The position numbers were made by a program, and so were the translations under genes. A DNA stretch of 36,609 nucleotides from Chloroflexota bacterium (lineage in GTDB: Bacteria; Chloroflexota; Dehalococcoidia; Lucifugimonadales; UBA3495), in contig PBMF01000008.1 in the NCBI GenBank assembly GCA_002721995.1, forward strand, positions 56,192 through 92,800, in the 5' to 3' direction. The notes under the pieces were generated by a model, which was given only the letters and a program-made list of their open reading frames with translations, was not told the origin of the DNA and ran no database searches. Numbering within the stretch: the stretch's first letter is position 1; every line of letters starts with the position of its first letter. Below, one piece after another: positions 24,610 through 34,400 of this stretch.

Positions 24610-25545
24610 ATGGCTGACCCGCTAGTAACATTTGGAAACAAACCCGTTGCACGGTACTTACTAGCCGGTTGGCGGCGGCAGTGGTCTAATGGAGGCAGGA
24701 TCTCCAGCGGTCTCCCAAGATACATGATCGAAAAACTAGATGCTCAAAAGATAGGCGAGATGGACCGGGCCGTTTCCGAGCTTTGCTATCCCTTCCAATT
24801 ACCGGGGACACATGATACGTATCGGCCAAAGACATCATATCTGGATGGGCTTCCGTCTGAACCGCTACAGCGTGAAAATGCATTCTACGATGCTGGAAAT
24901 GGGTTAATCATCTTTCTGGGAGAGGAGCCCTTACAACAGATCGATCTTTATGCCAAAGCGTTCTTTCAGGGCATCCAGGACTTAGGCATCAGCCTGACAG
25001 TCGCAGTCGAAGGCGTTAACGGCAGTGCTCCACCTGACCTAGAGCGCCGAATTAACTGCGTGTACAGCAAAGCAGAAATGAAAGAGACCCTGCAACGGTA
25101 CGGCGTACAATTCTCCAGTTACGGTAGTGAAGGTCGTAGAGGCCCCACGATTGCGATGGCCCTAGTGACCCTGGCTCATTATGAATACCCGGACATCAGC
25201 ATGTTCCGGTTCGGATCGATGGCGCCTCTCTACCCTTTCGCAACTAGAGAGAACGAGCAACTAGGTATCAACATAGACCACCAGTCCTATTACGACATCA
25301 TGCGCCGCCTAAGGTCTATGTTTGAATTAGATCTGGACCTGAGCGAACTTCAGGCTTTGGGTGCATCTGAATCTAAGCAACTGGCCGAAAGACTGGAAGA
25401 AATAGGCGAAGCCAACGCTGAGGCAAAGCAGCTAATCAATAGGATACGAGAGGATTTTGTGTACACACCTTTCGTAGAACCTGTTGATCTTGACCCGGCC
25501 CTAGATGATGCTTTAAATGATATCTTGAGAGGGCTTGATACCTAG
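24610..25545 (+). CDS. PAC2-family protein
   Basis: The 311-residue protein matches the PAC2 family, named after the eukaryotic proteasome assembly chaperone 2 and shared by archaea and some bacteria. Visible features are the early phrase L-A-G-W-R-R-Q-W-S-N-G-G, a central strand/helix unit with G-L-I-I-F-L-G-E-E-P and a helix ending G-I-Q-D-L-G-I, and later Y-G-S-E-G-R-R-G-P-T and the phrase R-F-G-S-M-A-P-L-Y-P. The C-terminal 70 residues are a charged helical extension, as in actinobacterial members. Actinobacteria with a proteasome carry such genes; no proteasome gene is nearby here. The start ATG at 24610 has a possible AAGGAG site about ten bases before it. Confidence 0.8.
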   Translation: MADPLVTFGNKPVARYLLAGWRRQWSNGGRISSGLPRYMIEKLDAQKIGEMDRAVSELCYPFQLPGTHDTYRPKTSYLDGLPSEPLQRENAFYDAGNGLIIFLGEEPLQQIDLYAKAFFQGIQDLGISLTVAVEGVNGSAPPDLERRINCVYSKAEMKETLQRYGVQFSSYGSEGRRGPTIAMALVTLAHYEYPDISMFRFGSMAPLYPFATRENEQLGINIDHQSYYDIMRRLRSMFELDLDLSELQALGASESKQLAERLEEIGEANAEAKQLINRIREDFVYTPFVEPVDLDPALDDALNDILRGLDT

Positions 25546-25600
25546 TCTTCATCTAAGAGCGCGAGAATCTCGCACCGATCGGGAACCGAAAAATGATGTC

Positions 25601-27424
25601 CTATTGTGCGATCGAAATACCGGGAAGTTCGCATTTTTCTAAAAGCCACCGACGGTCATCATCTCCCAACATCGGGCTGATCTTGTCCCATATCTCCTGG
25701 TGATATCCGCCAAGCCACGTTTTCTCTGATTCTGAAATCTGATCCCAGTCGATCAGGGTCGTGTCAAAAGGTATCAAAGTCAAGGTATCTAAGCGCAGCC
25801 AACGCCTGCCGTCCGGATGGTCCGGCAATGTATCATCGCCAGCTACGACGTATAGATTCTCCAGACGGATGCCTCCCCATCCTTCTTCGTAATATCCAGG
25901 CTCGTTAGAAACGATCATCCCTATTCTCATAGGCTCGTCTACACCGCGGGGAGCAATCCTCTGGGGACCTTCATGGACATTTAAGAATGCTCCAACCCCA
26001 TGGCCGGTACCATGGCCATAATCCAACCCTGCGTTCCAAAGGTGGGTCCTAGCCAAAGCGTCCAAAGCGATGCCACCGGTACCTTCGGGAAATCGCTGCA
26101 TTGCTAAATTTATGTGACCACGCAGGACTTTGGTGTACATCTGCTTCTGACGGTCTGTAGGAGTACCAACGATAACTGTTCTGGTATCGTCGGTGGTACC
26201 CCCCAACATCTGAACGCCGGAATCTACAAGGAACAACTCTCCTTCTGTCAATAGAACGTCGGGACTTGCGTCGCCATAATGGACTATCGCTCCGTTGGCA
26301 CCTGCGGCTGCGATGGTAGTAAAACTAAGATCGTAGAACCCATCTTCAGCAGCGTATTCTTCGTGCAGCAAAAGACTGAAATCAAGCTCGCTTACTTTTT
26401 GACTCAAGGCTATCTTATCTTCTAAGGTCTTGAAACTTCGAATCTTGGCAGCGGCAGCGTGACGGTGGGCCTCACGACTAGCGACGATCTCAGCGTCGTT
26501 CTTGATCGCTTTTAGCATCACTACGGGATTCGCCTTTTCAATCACCTTCTGAACGTTTTTCATTGCCAGACTGGTAGCCATAGTAGTCCCGCTGGGATCC
26601 AGCCACACGGCTCCCGATGCACTATCGCTGGCAAGTCTCATCGAATCAAAGAAAGTCTCATATGGGTGGAAGTCGACCAAAGGATCTAGGGACTGTCGTA
26701 ACGCGGTGGGCGGTTCGGTCCGGGTAAAACACCTAGCTGTTTCCTTATCGATGACAAGGTATGACTCGAACACAGGATTAAACGCGATATCACTGCCTCT
26801 TAAGTTGGTAACCCACGCTATCTCGTCTAATTTGGTCAACACCAACAAGTCGGCGCCAGCTTCATCCATCTTTTTGCGGATATCGGAGAGTTTTTCGGCC
26901 GCTCCTACCCCAGTCACAACCTCGTGTAAAGCATAGATGGGATTTGACGGTGGAAGCGGTTGGTCTTCCCAAACTGCGTCGACCATATTGGCATCGATGG
27001 CCACCATCTCCGATTCTTTCGAATGCAAGGCCGCCGAATAAGCGCCAAAGGCTTGCATCGACAGTACAGCTGGGTCGAATCCGACGCGGATACTTCCTTG
27101 TTCTCTATCCATCTCCGTCAGCCATTGGCCCGGAGTGCGCTCGCCACTCAAGCCGACCTTGTGTACCCGAAAATTGCTGAGGTCCACTTCTTCATCAGCC
27201 TGAAGGTAGTAACGGGAATCCACGAACAGGTGGCTACCATCTGGACAGATGATCGCGTCCCCAGCCGACCCCTTGAACCCGGTTATCGCCGCGCGCCTAC
27301 AGGCATATTGAGGGACATATTCATTCAGATGAGCATCCGAAGACGGGACCAGATACGCGTCTATGCGGGCTTCCCTCATACTCTGGAGTAGTGCATCTAG
27401 TCGGCTGGCTAACTGATTGACCAT
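25601..27424 (-). CDS. pepP: Xaa-Pro aminopeptidase P (M24B metallopeptidase)
   Basis: The 607-residue protein has the three-part layout of the long (eukaryote-type, XPNPEP1-like) aminopeptidase P: two creatinase-like N-terminal domains (about 1-310) and a pita-bread catalytic domain. Metal ligands are visible as Asp401 (F-L-V-D-S-G), Asp412 (T-T-D-D-T-R), His475 (H-G-T-G-H-G-V-G), Glu508 (S-N-E-P-G-Y) and Glu522 (I-R-L-E-N). The G-H-G-x-G-H motif and N-V-H-E-G-P are diagnostic. It removes the N-terminal residue from peptides with proline in second position, in the cytoplasm. Start is ATG 27422-27424. It converges with the PAC2 gene. Confidence 0.92.
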   Translation of the reverse strand: MVNQLASRLDALLQSMREARIDAYLVPSSDAHLNEYVPQYACRRAAITGFKGSAGDAIICPDGSHLFVDSRYYLQADEEVDLSNFRVHKVGLSGERTPGQWLTEMDREQGSIRVGFDPAVLSMQAFGAYSAALHSKESEMVAIDANMVDAVWEDQPLPPSNPIYALHEVVTGVGAAEKLSDIRKKMDEAGADLLVLTKLDEIAWVTNLRGSDIAFNPVFESYLVIDKETARCFTRTEPPTALRQSLDPLVDFHPYETFFDSMRLASDSASGAVWLDPSGTTMATSLAMKNVQKVIEKANPVVMLKAIKNDAEIVASREAHRHAAAAKIRSFKTLEDKIALSQKVSELDFSLLLHEEYAAEDGFYDLSFTTIAAAGANGAIVHYGDASPDVLLTEGELFLVDSGVQMLGGTTDDTRTVIVGTPTDRQKQMYTKVLRGHINLAMQRFPEGTGGIALDALARTHLWNAGLDYGHGTGHGVGAFLNVHEGPQRIAPRGVDEPMRIGMIVSNEPGYYEEGWGGIRLENLYVVAGDDTLPDHPDGRRWLRLDTLTLIPFDTTLIDWDQISESEKTWLGGYHQEIWDKISPMLGDDDRRWLLEKCELPGISIAQ

Positions 27425-27493
27425 GGTGAGACATCGATCCTTACAAATGATTTTCTAACTTATCAATGATATCTAGGGGCGGTCGATTCTCCG

Positions 27494-27688
27494 CTAGTGT
27501 GTCCAGGTTATATCTATGAATCTTAGATGCCTGACCAATCGCACAATCACGTCCTTCATTTTGCGTACGCATTCAAGATTAACATCCAAAGGCTTGGCTG
27601 CTTTGTATAACGATACAGACGCCACGACAGGAGAAGACTCCCCTGGATTATACCAACGGTAATATGCGGAGATATCCTCAAATCTCAT
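27494..27688 (-). CDS. Possible small protein of unknown family, or fragment
   Basis: This 64-codon frame (ATG 27686-27688, stop 27494-27496) reads as plausible protein: basic helical stretch V-R-K-M-K-D-V-I-V-R-L-V-R-H and aromatic N-terminal Y-Y-R-W-Y-N. It lies in a 389-base gap between aminopeptidase P and the AhpD-like gene. There is no clear ribosome site before the ATG and no family is recognised. It may be a short unknown gene, a fragment of a longer one, or chance. Confidence 0.25.
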   Translation of the reverse strand: MRFEDISAYYRWYNPGESSPVVASVSLYKAAKPLDVNLECVRKMKDVIVRLVRHLRFIDITWTH

Positions 27689-27813
27689 GGTTTGACCGAT
27701 GAGTCACATTTAGAAGACCGGAACTTTCCATAACTTGTTAAACTACTTCCCTGGACGTTTTAGGAGGGAAAGCTAAATGGTATCCCATTATCCAGTGTCC
27801 CTCCGGAGGAATC

Positions 27814-28191
27814 TTGCCAAGCATCAAGTTGGTCACCGAGAAAGAAGCCAGCGGAAGAATCAAAGAGATCTATGAGGATATCAAGACCACCATGGGGTGG
27901 TCGTTCGTTCCGGAGACCTTCCAAATGGTCGCCCATGAACCGTCACATCTAGAGTCTTACTGGACAAATTACAAACTGATCATGACCCCTGGCAGGCTTG
28001 ACGTTAAAACCAAAAAGCTCATCGCATATCTCGTCTCTGTGATGAACAATTGTGGTCTTTGAGTGCGCTTTCACTTAGATGCCGTGAAGCATCAAGGGAT
28101 GGACGACGCAATGCTCGCCGAAGCCGTCGAAGTGATGACCGAAGTCACCAAAGGAAACCTGATCATGCATTCGATCGGCGGCCGACATTAG
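27814..28191 (+). CDS. AhpD-like (carboxymuconolactone-decarboxylase family) selenoprotein, CxxU
   Basis: The frame from TTG 27814 reads 82 codons, meets TGA at 28060-28062, and continues in frame 42 more codons to TAG 28189-28191, giving 125 residues. The N-terminal half (K-E-A-S-G-R-I-K-E-I-Y-E-D-I-K) is typical of AhpD/CMD proteins. The redox site of AhpD is C-x-x-C-x3-H; here it is C80-G-L-U83-V-R-F-H87, i.e. the second Cys is replaced by the UGA codon while the following His stays at the right spacing. The downstream half has the expected helix (A-M-L-A-E-A-V-E-V-M). AhpD-like selenoproteins with C-x-x-U are known from marine metagenomes. Family members reduce peroxides or act as lipoamide-dependent reductases. 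GGAGGA lies close to the TTG (spacing 3-4), so the exact start is a little uncertain. Confidence 0.85.
28074..28097 (+). promoter_or_regulatory. Predicted bacterial SECIS element for the AhpD-like gene
   Basis: GATGC (28078-28082) pairs with GCATC (28089-28093) around the loop CGTGAA. The stem is extended outward by C74-G97, T75-G96 and T76-A95 (last two digits) with one A-A mismatch. The loop starts 23 bases after the first base of the UGA and its second base is G, as required for bacterial SECIS elements. The loop begins CGUG, as in the UGSC element. Confidence 0.65.
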
Positions 28192-28271
28192 GGAAGTAAG
28201 TCTTAGTCAAACAATACGACCGGACTAGTCCTCTCTATGATCACCAAATCAAACTGGCATCAGGATAATTT

Positions 28272-29138
28272 ATGAATATCGGTATCGGACTGCCGGCTAA
28301 CATACCTGGCGTCTCGCGCGACTCTGTCCTTGAGTGGGCACGCAAAGCGGACTCAGGCCCCTTTTCCAGCGTGGGTATAATCGACCGCGTGGTCTATCCA
28401 AATTGGGACCCACTCGTCGCCCTGGCGGCAGCAGCGGCGGTAACCCAAAGAGTCCGGCTAATGACCACGATACTCATCGCTCCAGTGCGGGATGCGACAT
28501 TACTGGCCAAGCAGGCAGCGAGCATCGATGTCCTGTCCGGCGGTAGGCTTACGTTAGGTCTGGGCGTAGGCCGCCGAGAAGACGATTACGCAGCAGTTTC
28601 GGGCCGGTTTAACCGTAGGGGCAGGCGTTTCGAAGAACAACTGGCGTTGATGAAACGGGTCTGGTCCGGTGAGGACCCTGTAGACGAGACAGGTGCCGTA
28701 GGACCAGAGCCGGTCCAGTCCGGAGGCCCGGAGCTCCTGATAGGGGCGTTCGCTCCAGCGGCAGTCAAGCGCGCTGGCCGCTGGGCTGATGGCTACCTGG
28801 GAGGTGGCGGGGACCCACAATCTGCCCTCACGATGTACGACTCTGTCGTCGAGGAGTGGAAAAACTGCGGAAGAGACGGAAGACCACGGTTTGTCGCCAC
28901 CAATGCTTTTGCCATTGGCCCCGATGCTGCCGATAGGGGTGCAGACCAATACCGGCACTATAACCAGTTCTTGGGAGCCGAGGCAGCAAACCAGGCCGCC
29001 CAGCGGGTCCTAACCTCCCCCCAAGATATCCGAAAGGTCATTCAAGAATTCGATCAGGTCGGGCTTGATGAAATGGTGTTTCTTCCCCAGGTAACGGACC
29101 TGGACCAGATAGACAGGTTAGCAGAGGTCGTTGTTTAA
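28272..29138 (+). CDS. LLM-class flavin-dependent oxidoreductase (luciferase-like monooxygenase)
   Basis: The 288-residue protein starts M-N-I-G-I-G-L-P and shows the TIM-barrel pattern of luciferase-like monooxygenases: V-R-L-M-T-T-I-L-I-A-P-V-R, then A-K-Q-A-A-S-I-D-V-L-S-G-G-R-L-T-L-G-L-G-V-G, the best-known family stretch, and G-R-W-A-D-G-Y. The flavin may be FMNH2 or F420; the sequence alone does not decide. The family is strongly expanded in marine SAR202 Chloroflexota. A weak AGGA site precedes ATG 28272. By eye the gene approaches 60% GC, above most of its neighbours. It follows the AhpD-like selenoprotein gene after 80 bases, so the two may be cotranscribed. Confidence 0.88.
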   Translation: MNIGIGLPANIPGVSRDSVLEWARKADSGPFSSVGIIDRVVYPNWDPLVALAAAAAVTQRVRLMTTILIAPVRDATLLAKQAASIDVLSGGRLTLGLGVGRREDDYAAVSGRFNRRGRRFEEQLALMKRVWSGEDPVDETGAVGPEPVQSGGPELLIGAFAPAAVKRAGRWADGYLGGGGDPQSALTMYDSVVEEWKNCGRDGRPRFVATNAFAIGPDAADRGADQYRHYNQFLGAEAANQAAQRVLTSPQDIRKVIQEFDQVGLDEMVFLPQVTDLDQIDRLAEVVV

Positions 29139-29257
29139 CCAACGCCGGTCTAGCTATCGCGCCTGATCTTAGCTATCTCAGCCGAGTCATGTCGCGGGTG
29201 ACGCTCAGCTTTGGGCCAATAAAAACGGCACCAGATTGGCCATTCCCATCTGGAATC

Positions 29258-30925
29258 TCAATGGCAGCAATCGGTCTCAACTCGGCAGTGGCAGGACGAG
29301 GTGATTGGTTGATCGGTGCGTGCCATCGCCAGTTCCAGTTGCGGCTCGATGAGTGCGAGCTCGGACTCCATACCTTTGATCCGCAGGCATTCGGCCAGAC
29401 CGTGCAGACTCCAGACGTTGTTCAAGTGACGTTTCGCCGCGATCAATACCCCGTCGAGGCCGAGGTCGGCGCGATACACCTGTTCCGCTTCGTCAACATG
29501 CCCCTGTGCTAGTAGCAATGCGCCTAGCGCATGCCGAGGTGGGTGCATCCACGACCATGGCTCCGCGTAGTTGAGCGCATCGTCGTTGGCGACCGCCTGG
29601 CGCAGGTGATTAAAAGCGATATCGTAGTTGCCGCGATGATATTCCACTTCCCCGTACAGCATTTCAGTAGCAACTCCAAGGATAACGCGCGCCTCGTTGT
29701 TCATGATTCGGCGCTCCGTTGGGACGTTATCTAGCGCTTCCTGGAATTTGGCGCACTCTACGTCGGCCAAGTCGTGTTGACCCAGAGCCGCGTACGCGAT
29801 ACCGCGTGCATAGCGCATCATTGCCGTTGTGACGCAATAGAGTTGGTTATCTTCAGGCAGCGGCTCTTCGATGATCTCCTCCCACTTGCCAAAGCGCACC
29901 AGCACATGCGATTTCATCGAGTAGTGGGACTCCAGCATACGCGCCAATTGCGGTATTTCCGTGCGCAGGATGTCTTCGGTCAATAGCCGCTGCACCGAAT
30001 TTGCGGCATATAGGGCCGCCTCATATTGGCCGAGAAACGTAGCGGCCGTCATCAGTTGATGAAAATTATGGCAGCAAGATGAAAGGTAGCGATCGTCGCG
30101 GCCAAGGTTAGCATAGGCGATATATTTACCATCGGCTGCTGTAGCGTTGTAGCTCACTTCCAGGGCGTCATAATAATGGCCGCACTGCATATAAATGTGC
30201 GCTGGCATATGCCGGAGATGACCGCATTCCGGGACCAGAGGGCGCAACTGATCGGCGGCTCGCAGAGCGCGTTGCGGGGTGGGCGACATCTCCATCGTAT
30301 GAATATATAAGTGCAACAGACCCGGATGTGGATGGACACTTTGCGCTATGCCTTTTTCGAGCACATCCACCATTTCAAGCGTGTCTGCGTTGTCAAACGG
30401 CTTTCCCGTTTCCAGGTCCCACAGGCGCCAGGGGGTGCGGTCCATCATCGATTCCGCAAACAGGGCGGCTACATCGAGGTCGTCTGGGAACTGTTCATAA
30501 ACGCCACGCATGGCACTAGCGTAGACGTCGTTCCAACGCACCAGTTCAGAAGGTTCCTGGTGATTCGGTGATCGGTAGCGCTGCACCAAGGCGTCAAACA
30601 GCGCCCGTTCGGTGGGTGTACCACTGGCACCTAAAACCTGTGCATGACGCGCCGTGTGGTAGCCGATGTCGAGCGTCTCTGATAGTTCACGCTCGCTGAA
30701 GTCGGACCACTGTTTGTTGTAGTACGGGCCTTTGGCCAGGGCAATACCCCAGTGAGCCATGGCGCAGGCAGGATCAATTTCCGCCGCGTGTTGGAAACAG
30801 GCAACCGATTCAGCGTGGTTAAAGCCATAAAGCCAGTTCAACCCGCGGTTGAACCACAGCTGCGCCTCCTCTGACGAGGTCGTTACCGGACGAGTATGGC
30901 TTCCCAGGTCAAAGTATTGTTCCAT
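29258..30925 (-). CDS. Tetratricopeptide-repeat protein (TPR-38-like) with Cys-rich tail
   Basis: The 555-residue protein is helical throughout, built of degenerate TPR helices: A-Q-L-W-F-N-R-G-L-N-W-L-Y-G-F-N near the start, then A-A-E-I-D-P-A-C-A-M-A-H-W-G-I-A-L-A-K-G-P-Y-Y-N. It carries several family phrases such as H-P-G-L-L-H-L-Y-I-H and H-M-P-A-H-I-Y-M-Q. These long TPR proteins are scaffolds with unknown partners. The end reads S-S-C-H-C-R then a second pair C-C-H; a final Cys-x-Cys is common in relatives and might bind metal. The ATG at 30923-30925 follows GGGGAGA and is preferred to a start 25 codons upstream. The gene is clearly richer in GC than the lipoprotein and membrane genes to its right. 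Confidence 0.8.
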   Translation of the reverse strand: MEQYFDLGSHTRPVTTSSEEAQLWFNRGLNWLYGFNHAESVACFQHAAEIDPACAMAHWGIALAKGPYYNKQWSDFSERELSETLDIGYHTARHAQVLGASGTPTERALFDALVQRYRSPNHQEPSELVRWNDVYASAMRGVYEQFPDDLDVAALFAESMMDRTPWRLWDLETGKPFDNADTLEMVDVLEKGIAQSVHPHPGLLHLYIHTMEMSPTPQRALRAADQLRPLVPECGHLRHMPAHIYMQCGHYYDALEVSYNATAADGKYIAYANLGRDDRYLSSCCHNFHQLMTAATFLGQYEAALYAANSVQRLLTEDILRTEIPQLARMLESHYSMKSHVLVRFGKWEEIIEEPLPEDNQLYCVTTAMMRYARGIAYAALGQHDLADVECAKFQEALDNVPTERRIMNNEARVILGVATEMLYGEVEYHRGNYDIAFNHLRQAVANDDALNYAEPWSWMHPPRHALGALLLAQGHVDEAEQVYRADLGLDGVLIAAKRHLNNVWSLHGLAECLRIKGMESELALIEPQLELAMARTDQPITSSCHCRVETDCCH

Positions 30926-31058
30926 GGTACGTCTCCCCAAGAGGCATTGGTGATTTACCCGGGATTCTTCATTCCGATTTCCGGACCTTATTGGCACCAA
31001 ATCTATGCGTCAAACCCTGCATGTCTATCCCAACTTATATTTACGGGCGGAGGACATC

Positions 31059-31376
31059 ATGCCTAAGGCATACGTAATGATTCATTTGGAAATTACTAAT
31101 CGGGAAGAATTTACATCGGGCTTCTCTTCAAACATACCTGCGCGTATTGCTGAGGTTGGTGGCAAGCCACTGACTCCCGGACCCGATACACAAGTCCACT
31201 TCCTTGAGAACCAAGTTACCGATAGGTAGGCCGACGTTCACGCGATATTCGAGTTTCCAGACAAGGAATCAGCGCTCGCTTGGCGTAACAGCAAAGGATA
31301 CAGGACTATCTTGCTCCACCGGACTAACAAAACAACCAACACCTATTTTGCGATCGTAGATGGACTGGGCGACTGA
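31059..31376 (+). pseudogene. DUF1330 family protein interrupted by an amber codon
   Basis: From ATG 31059 (with a GGAGGA site) the frame reads as DUF1330: M-P-K-A-Y-V-M-I-H-L-E-I-T-N-R-E-E-F, then A-R-I-A-E-V-G-G-K-P-L-T. It stops at TAG 31227-31229. The same frame then continues A-D-V-H-A-I-F-E-F-P-D-K-E-S-A-L-A-W and S-K-G-Y-R-T-I-L, the second half of the family, to TGA 31374-31376 (105 codons in all). In relatives a Trp-containing phrase stands at the stop position, so a single TGG to TAG change explains the break. DUF1330 proteins are small dimeric barrel proteins of unknown function. Either a recent nonsense mutation or a sequencing/assembly variant. Confidence 0.75.
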
Positions 31377-31452
31377 CCGTTGGCCTGCCGACATTCATCG
31401 CCGACTCCGCCATTGACTCTTGGGAGATCCTGAATATGGAAGTGCGAGTAAT

Positions 31453-34400
31453 TTAATTCAATTTTATGGTTACCAGACTTCTCCCCGCACGATTGTTAGC
31501 GAAGGAAATGGAAGTACCGACTGATGATGAACTTATTGGAAGCCCGTCAATCGAAATTTCATAGGAACTAGACTGCAAGGATTGTGGCAAGTTTATCGAT
31601 ATTTCAGAGTAAACTCCTCGAGGGGCTGCAGAAGTGAAACGCACCTCTTGAATATTTTCATCGAGGACCACATCATAAATATGAGAGCTCGATTGAATCT
31701 GCATACCTTCCCCGTTGATTTCAAACTGATATTCAACTGGTGTGAGTGGTGGTAACACCGCCCGATATAACTTGCGTACTTTGTCCCATTGTGGGCCATA
31801 CATATCTGATGCTTTCGTTTTCGCTACAACGTAGACTACCCGGCCAGTAGCATCAATCTCCAATGTCCGGTCTTGCGCAAAGGTGCTGCCGTACACCGAA
31901 TGGCCTGTTTTAGTTCGATCTAATTGCATCTCGGACATAAGTCTGGCTTGAGCGGAGGATAGTTGTTCTTTAGACACCTTCTCTATACCTAGATCAGCGA
32001 TGTACCAGTGATTCCCTCCATTTTTAGTCCGGTAGACGTGGTCCGGCGTAATTGCGTATAGGTAGAGTGGGTTTATTGGGTCAATGGCTAGATCAATCAC
32101 CGGTGCGTCATCGGGCATCCCCATAGAGGACTTTTTCCATTTGAGGCCTCCGTTAGTAGTCTTGAAAATACCACTTTCAGTAGCGGCATATAGGGTATTC
32201 GGATCTGATCGATCCATTTGCAAATCGTTTGTGTGTAAATCTAGTCCGTCGTTAACAGTTCTCCAGTTCGCTCCACCATCTATAGTTTTGTAAATCCCTA
32301 TGGCCGTCTCAGTCTCATGCAATGAGGTCATGGCGTAAGCAATATCAGGGTTAGTTGGATGAACGACAATGGAATTGATTGAGGTACGAGTTTCTATTGG
32401 GAATCCATTGCTGATCTCGTTGAATGTGATTCCGCCGTCAACCGATTTAAAGATGTGAGCACCTTTGAGATTAAACTCAACATCTGGATAGACGGTGTCA
32501 TGTACCGATCCTACATATATGATATTTGGATCGGTCTCGGAAATTGCCAGACCGTGTAAATGGAGCCAACGTCGCCTTTCATCATCGTATAAACCTAAAT
32601 TCTTAGTTTCTTCACTGATCCCTGCTGCGACTCTAGGCGTTAAATCAATCCAGTTATGAGCTCCATCAGTACTGGACATTAACTCTCCATCGTTTTGCCA
32701 ACTAGTTAGGTATATTGTTGACGGGAAAGAACGCGAGAATGCAAATACCATTGGATAATGGGCGGCGTGATTAGGAGAGAAAAGCCATGTTTCCCCGGCA
32801 TCTGGGGTAAAGAAAGCCCCTCTCCCGGACTCTCCGTCTGCCCAAAGGTTAAATGGCAATAGCGGATGGGTTGCCATCTGTGCCAGTTTCGCCTCATCAA
32901 TCCCAATGTCGCTCAGATACCAATTACGCCCGCCGTCGACACTCTTGTAGAGACCTTCACCTTCATGGAGACCTGCGTGAAAATGACTAGGGTGAGTAGT
33001 GTAAACTTCCGACGCCGAACCAACATACAAAACATCCTCATCTCTCGGATCTACAGCTATTGGAGTAGTAAAGAGATACCCTAGCCCATTATTACGGGCT
33101 TCCCATGTCAGTCCAGAGTCATCGCTTCGAAATACCCCTTCATGTGAAGCAACGTACGCGACTTTTGGGTTACTGGGAGCGTAGATAACGTGGTGGAGTT
33201 CAAGAGTTCCGAGTCCAACACTTGCGTCCGACCACGTGTCGCCTCCATCTGTACTCCTGAACATTCCTGATTCGGCGCTGGAGAGCAAAACAGTATCGGG
33301 ATTTCCCGGTTGTAGGGCGATCCCATATGTTTCAGGTCGATCTGAATAGCCCTCAATCAGATTGCCGCTCCATGTCTTACCACCGTCGCGGGTTAATTGT
33401 GCTCCGTTGTTGGTAGCAGCCCAGACCACTTGGTGGTTTCGGGGGTCCACTGCAAGCGACTTAATGCCTCCACAACTGGGGCACGTGCCAGCCAGTTCCC
33501 AAGTCGAACCCTCGTTTCTGCTCACGAATAGATTTGTGGGGCCTCGGTCTGTACCGCTACGATGCATGCCATCAACTGTTGCGGCATAGGCTATCCTTCC
33601 GTCACCTGGCGCGAACTCTACTGTTGTAAATATGTTTGCCCCAAGTGAGGAGGGGTCGGCTATTTGAACTCGAACGTTACCGGTATCTACTTCAGTCCAG
33701 GTTCTCCCTCCGTCTGTACTGCGGTTCATTGGACCTTCTAATATGCTATAAACGATGATATCCGGGTCTCTGGGGTTGACCGCAATTCCTGAAGTATGGC
33801 CGGTTATATGAATTAACTTCCATGTCTTCCCGGCGTCGTCACTCTTGTAAAGTGACATGTCGTTCGAGTCCACTCCGGCAAAAATGATGTCAGGGTCAAC
33901 TGGTGAGATCTTGATTGAAGTGAATGATCCTGCACGTAGGTCGCTTACTAGTTCCCATTTTAGTTCGGCACATTCGCCATCTTCAAAGATTTCACATTGG
34001 TCTGTGTTAGGTTCCACTTTGGATGGATCAGGTAATTTGACCGATTTTAATTCGGCAGCCAACACTCCTTCTGGAAGTGAGGGCCGGGCCACGATACGCC
34101 TTACCGGCGAGTCCGACTCTATCGACGACGGGCTCGTCCCTGAAAAGTCCTTCGTTCCGTTTGAACGACAACGTTCTAGTTGATTCAACTCATAATCAGT
34201 CGGTATTCGGCCTCCGAATCGTATCTGGCCTGCCAACTCTCCGCCCAGGGTTTCGGCAATACATTCCGAGTTAAACCTGTCTAAATTAAAGATAATTTCG
34301 CCAGATTGAGGTGATGGGATTCCTGACCTATTGTCAGTTTGTGCGTTACCTTCACCTGAACCACCATTCTCTTTGGATAAACAACTGTTCATTTGTATCA

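Noticed and set aside
25561-25573. Small hairpin GCGAG-AAT-CTCGC between the PAC2 and pepP genes.
   Set aside because: Five base pairs and no T run on either side; too weak to call.
27777-27830. ATG at 27777 with a good AGGAGG site as start of the AhpD-like gene.
   Set aside because: It is in another frame than the family sequence; only a frameshift would connect them. It could at most be a leader peptide.
29258-29260. TGA at the end of the TPR gene directly after a Cys-rich tail, tested as a Sec codon.
   Set aside because: Sequence after it does not look like protein of this family, and the tail already ends like relatives.
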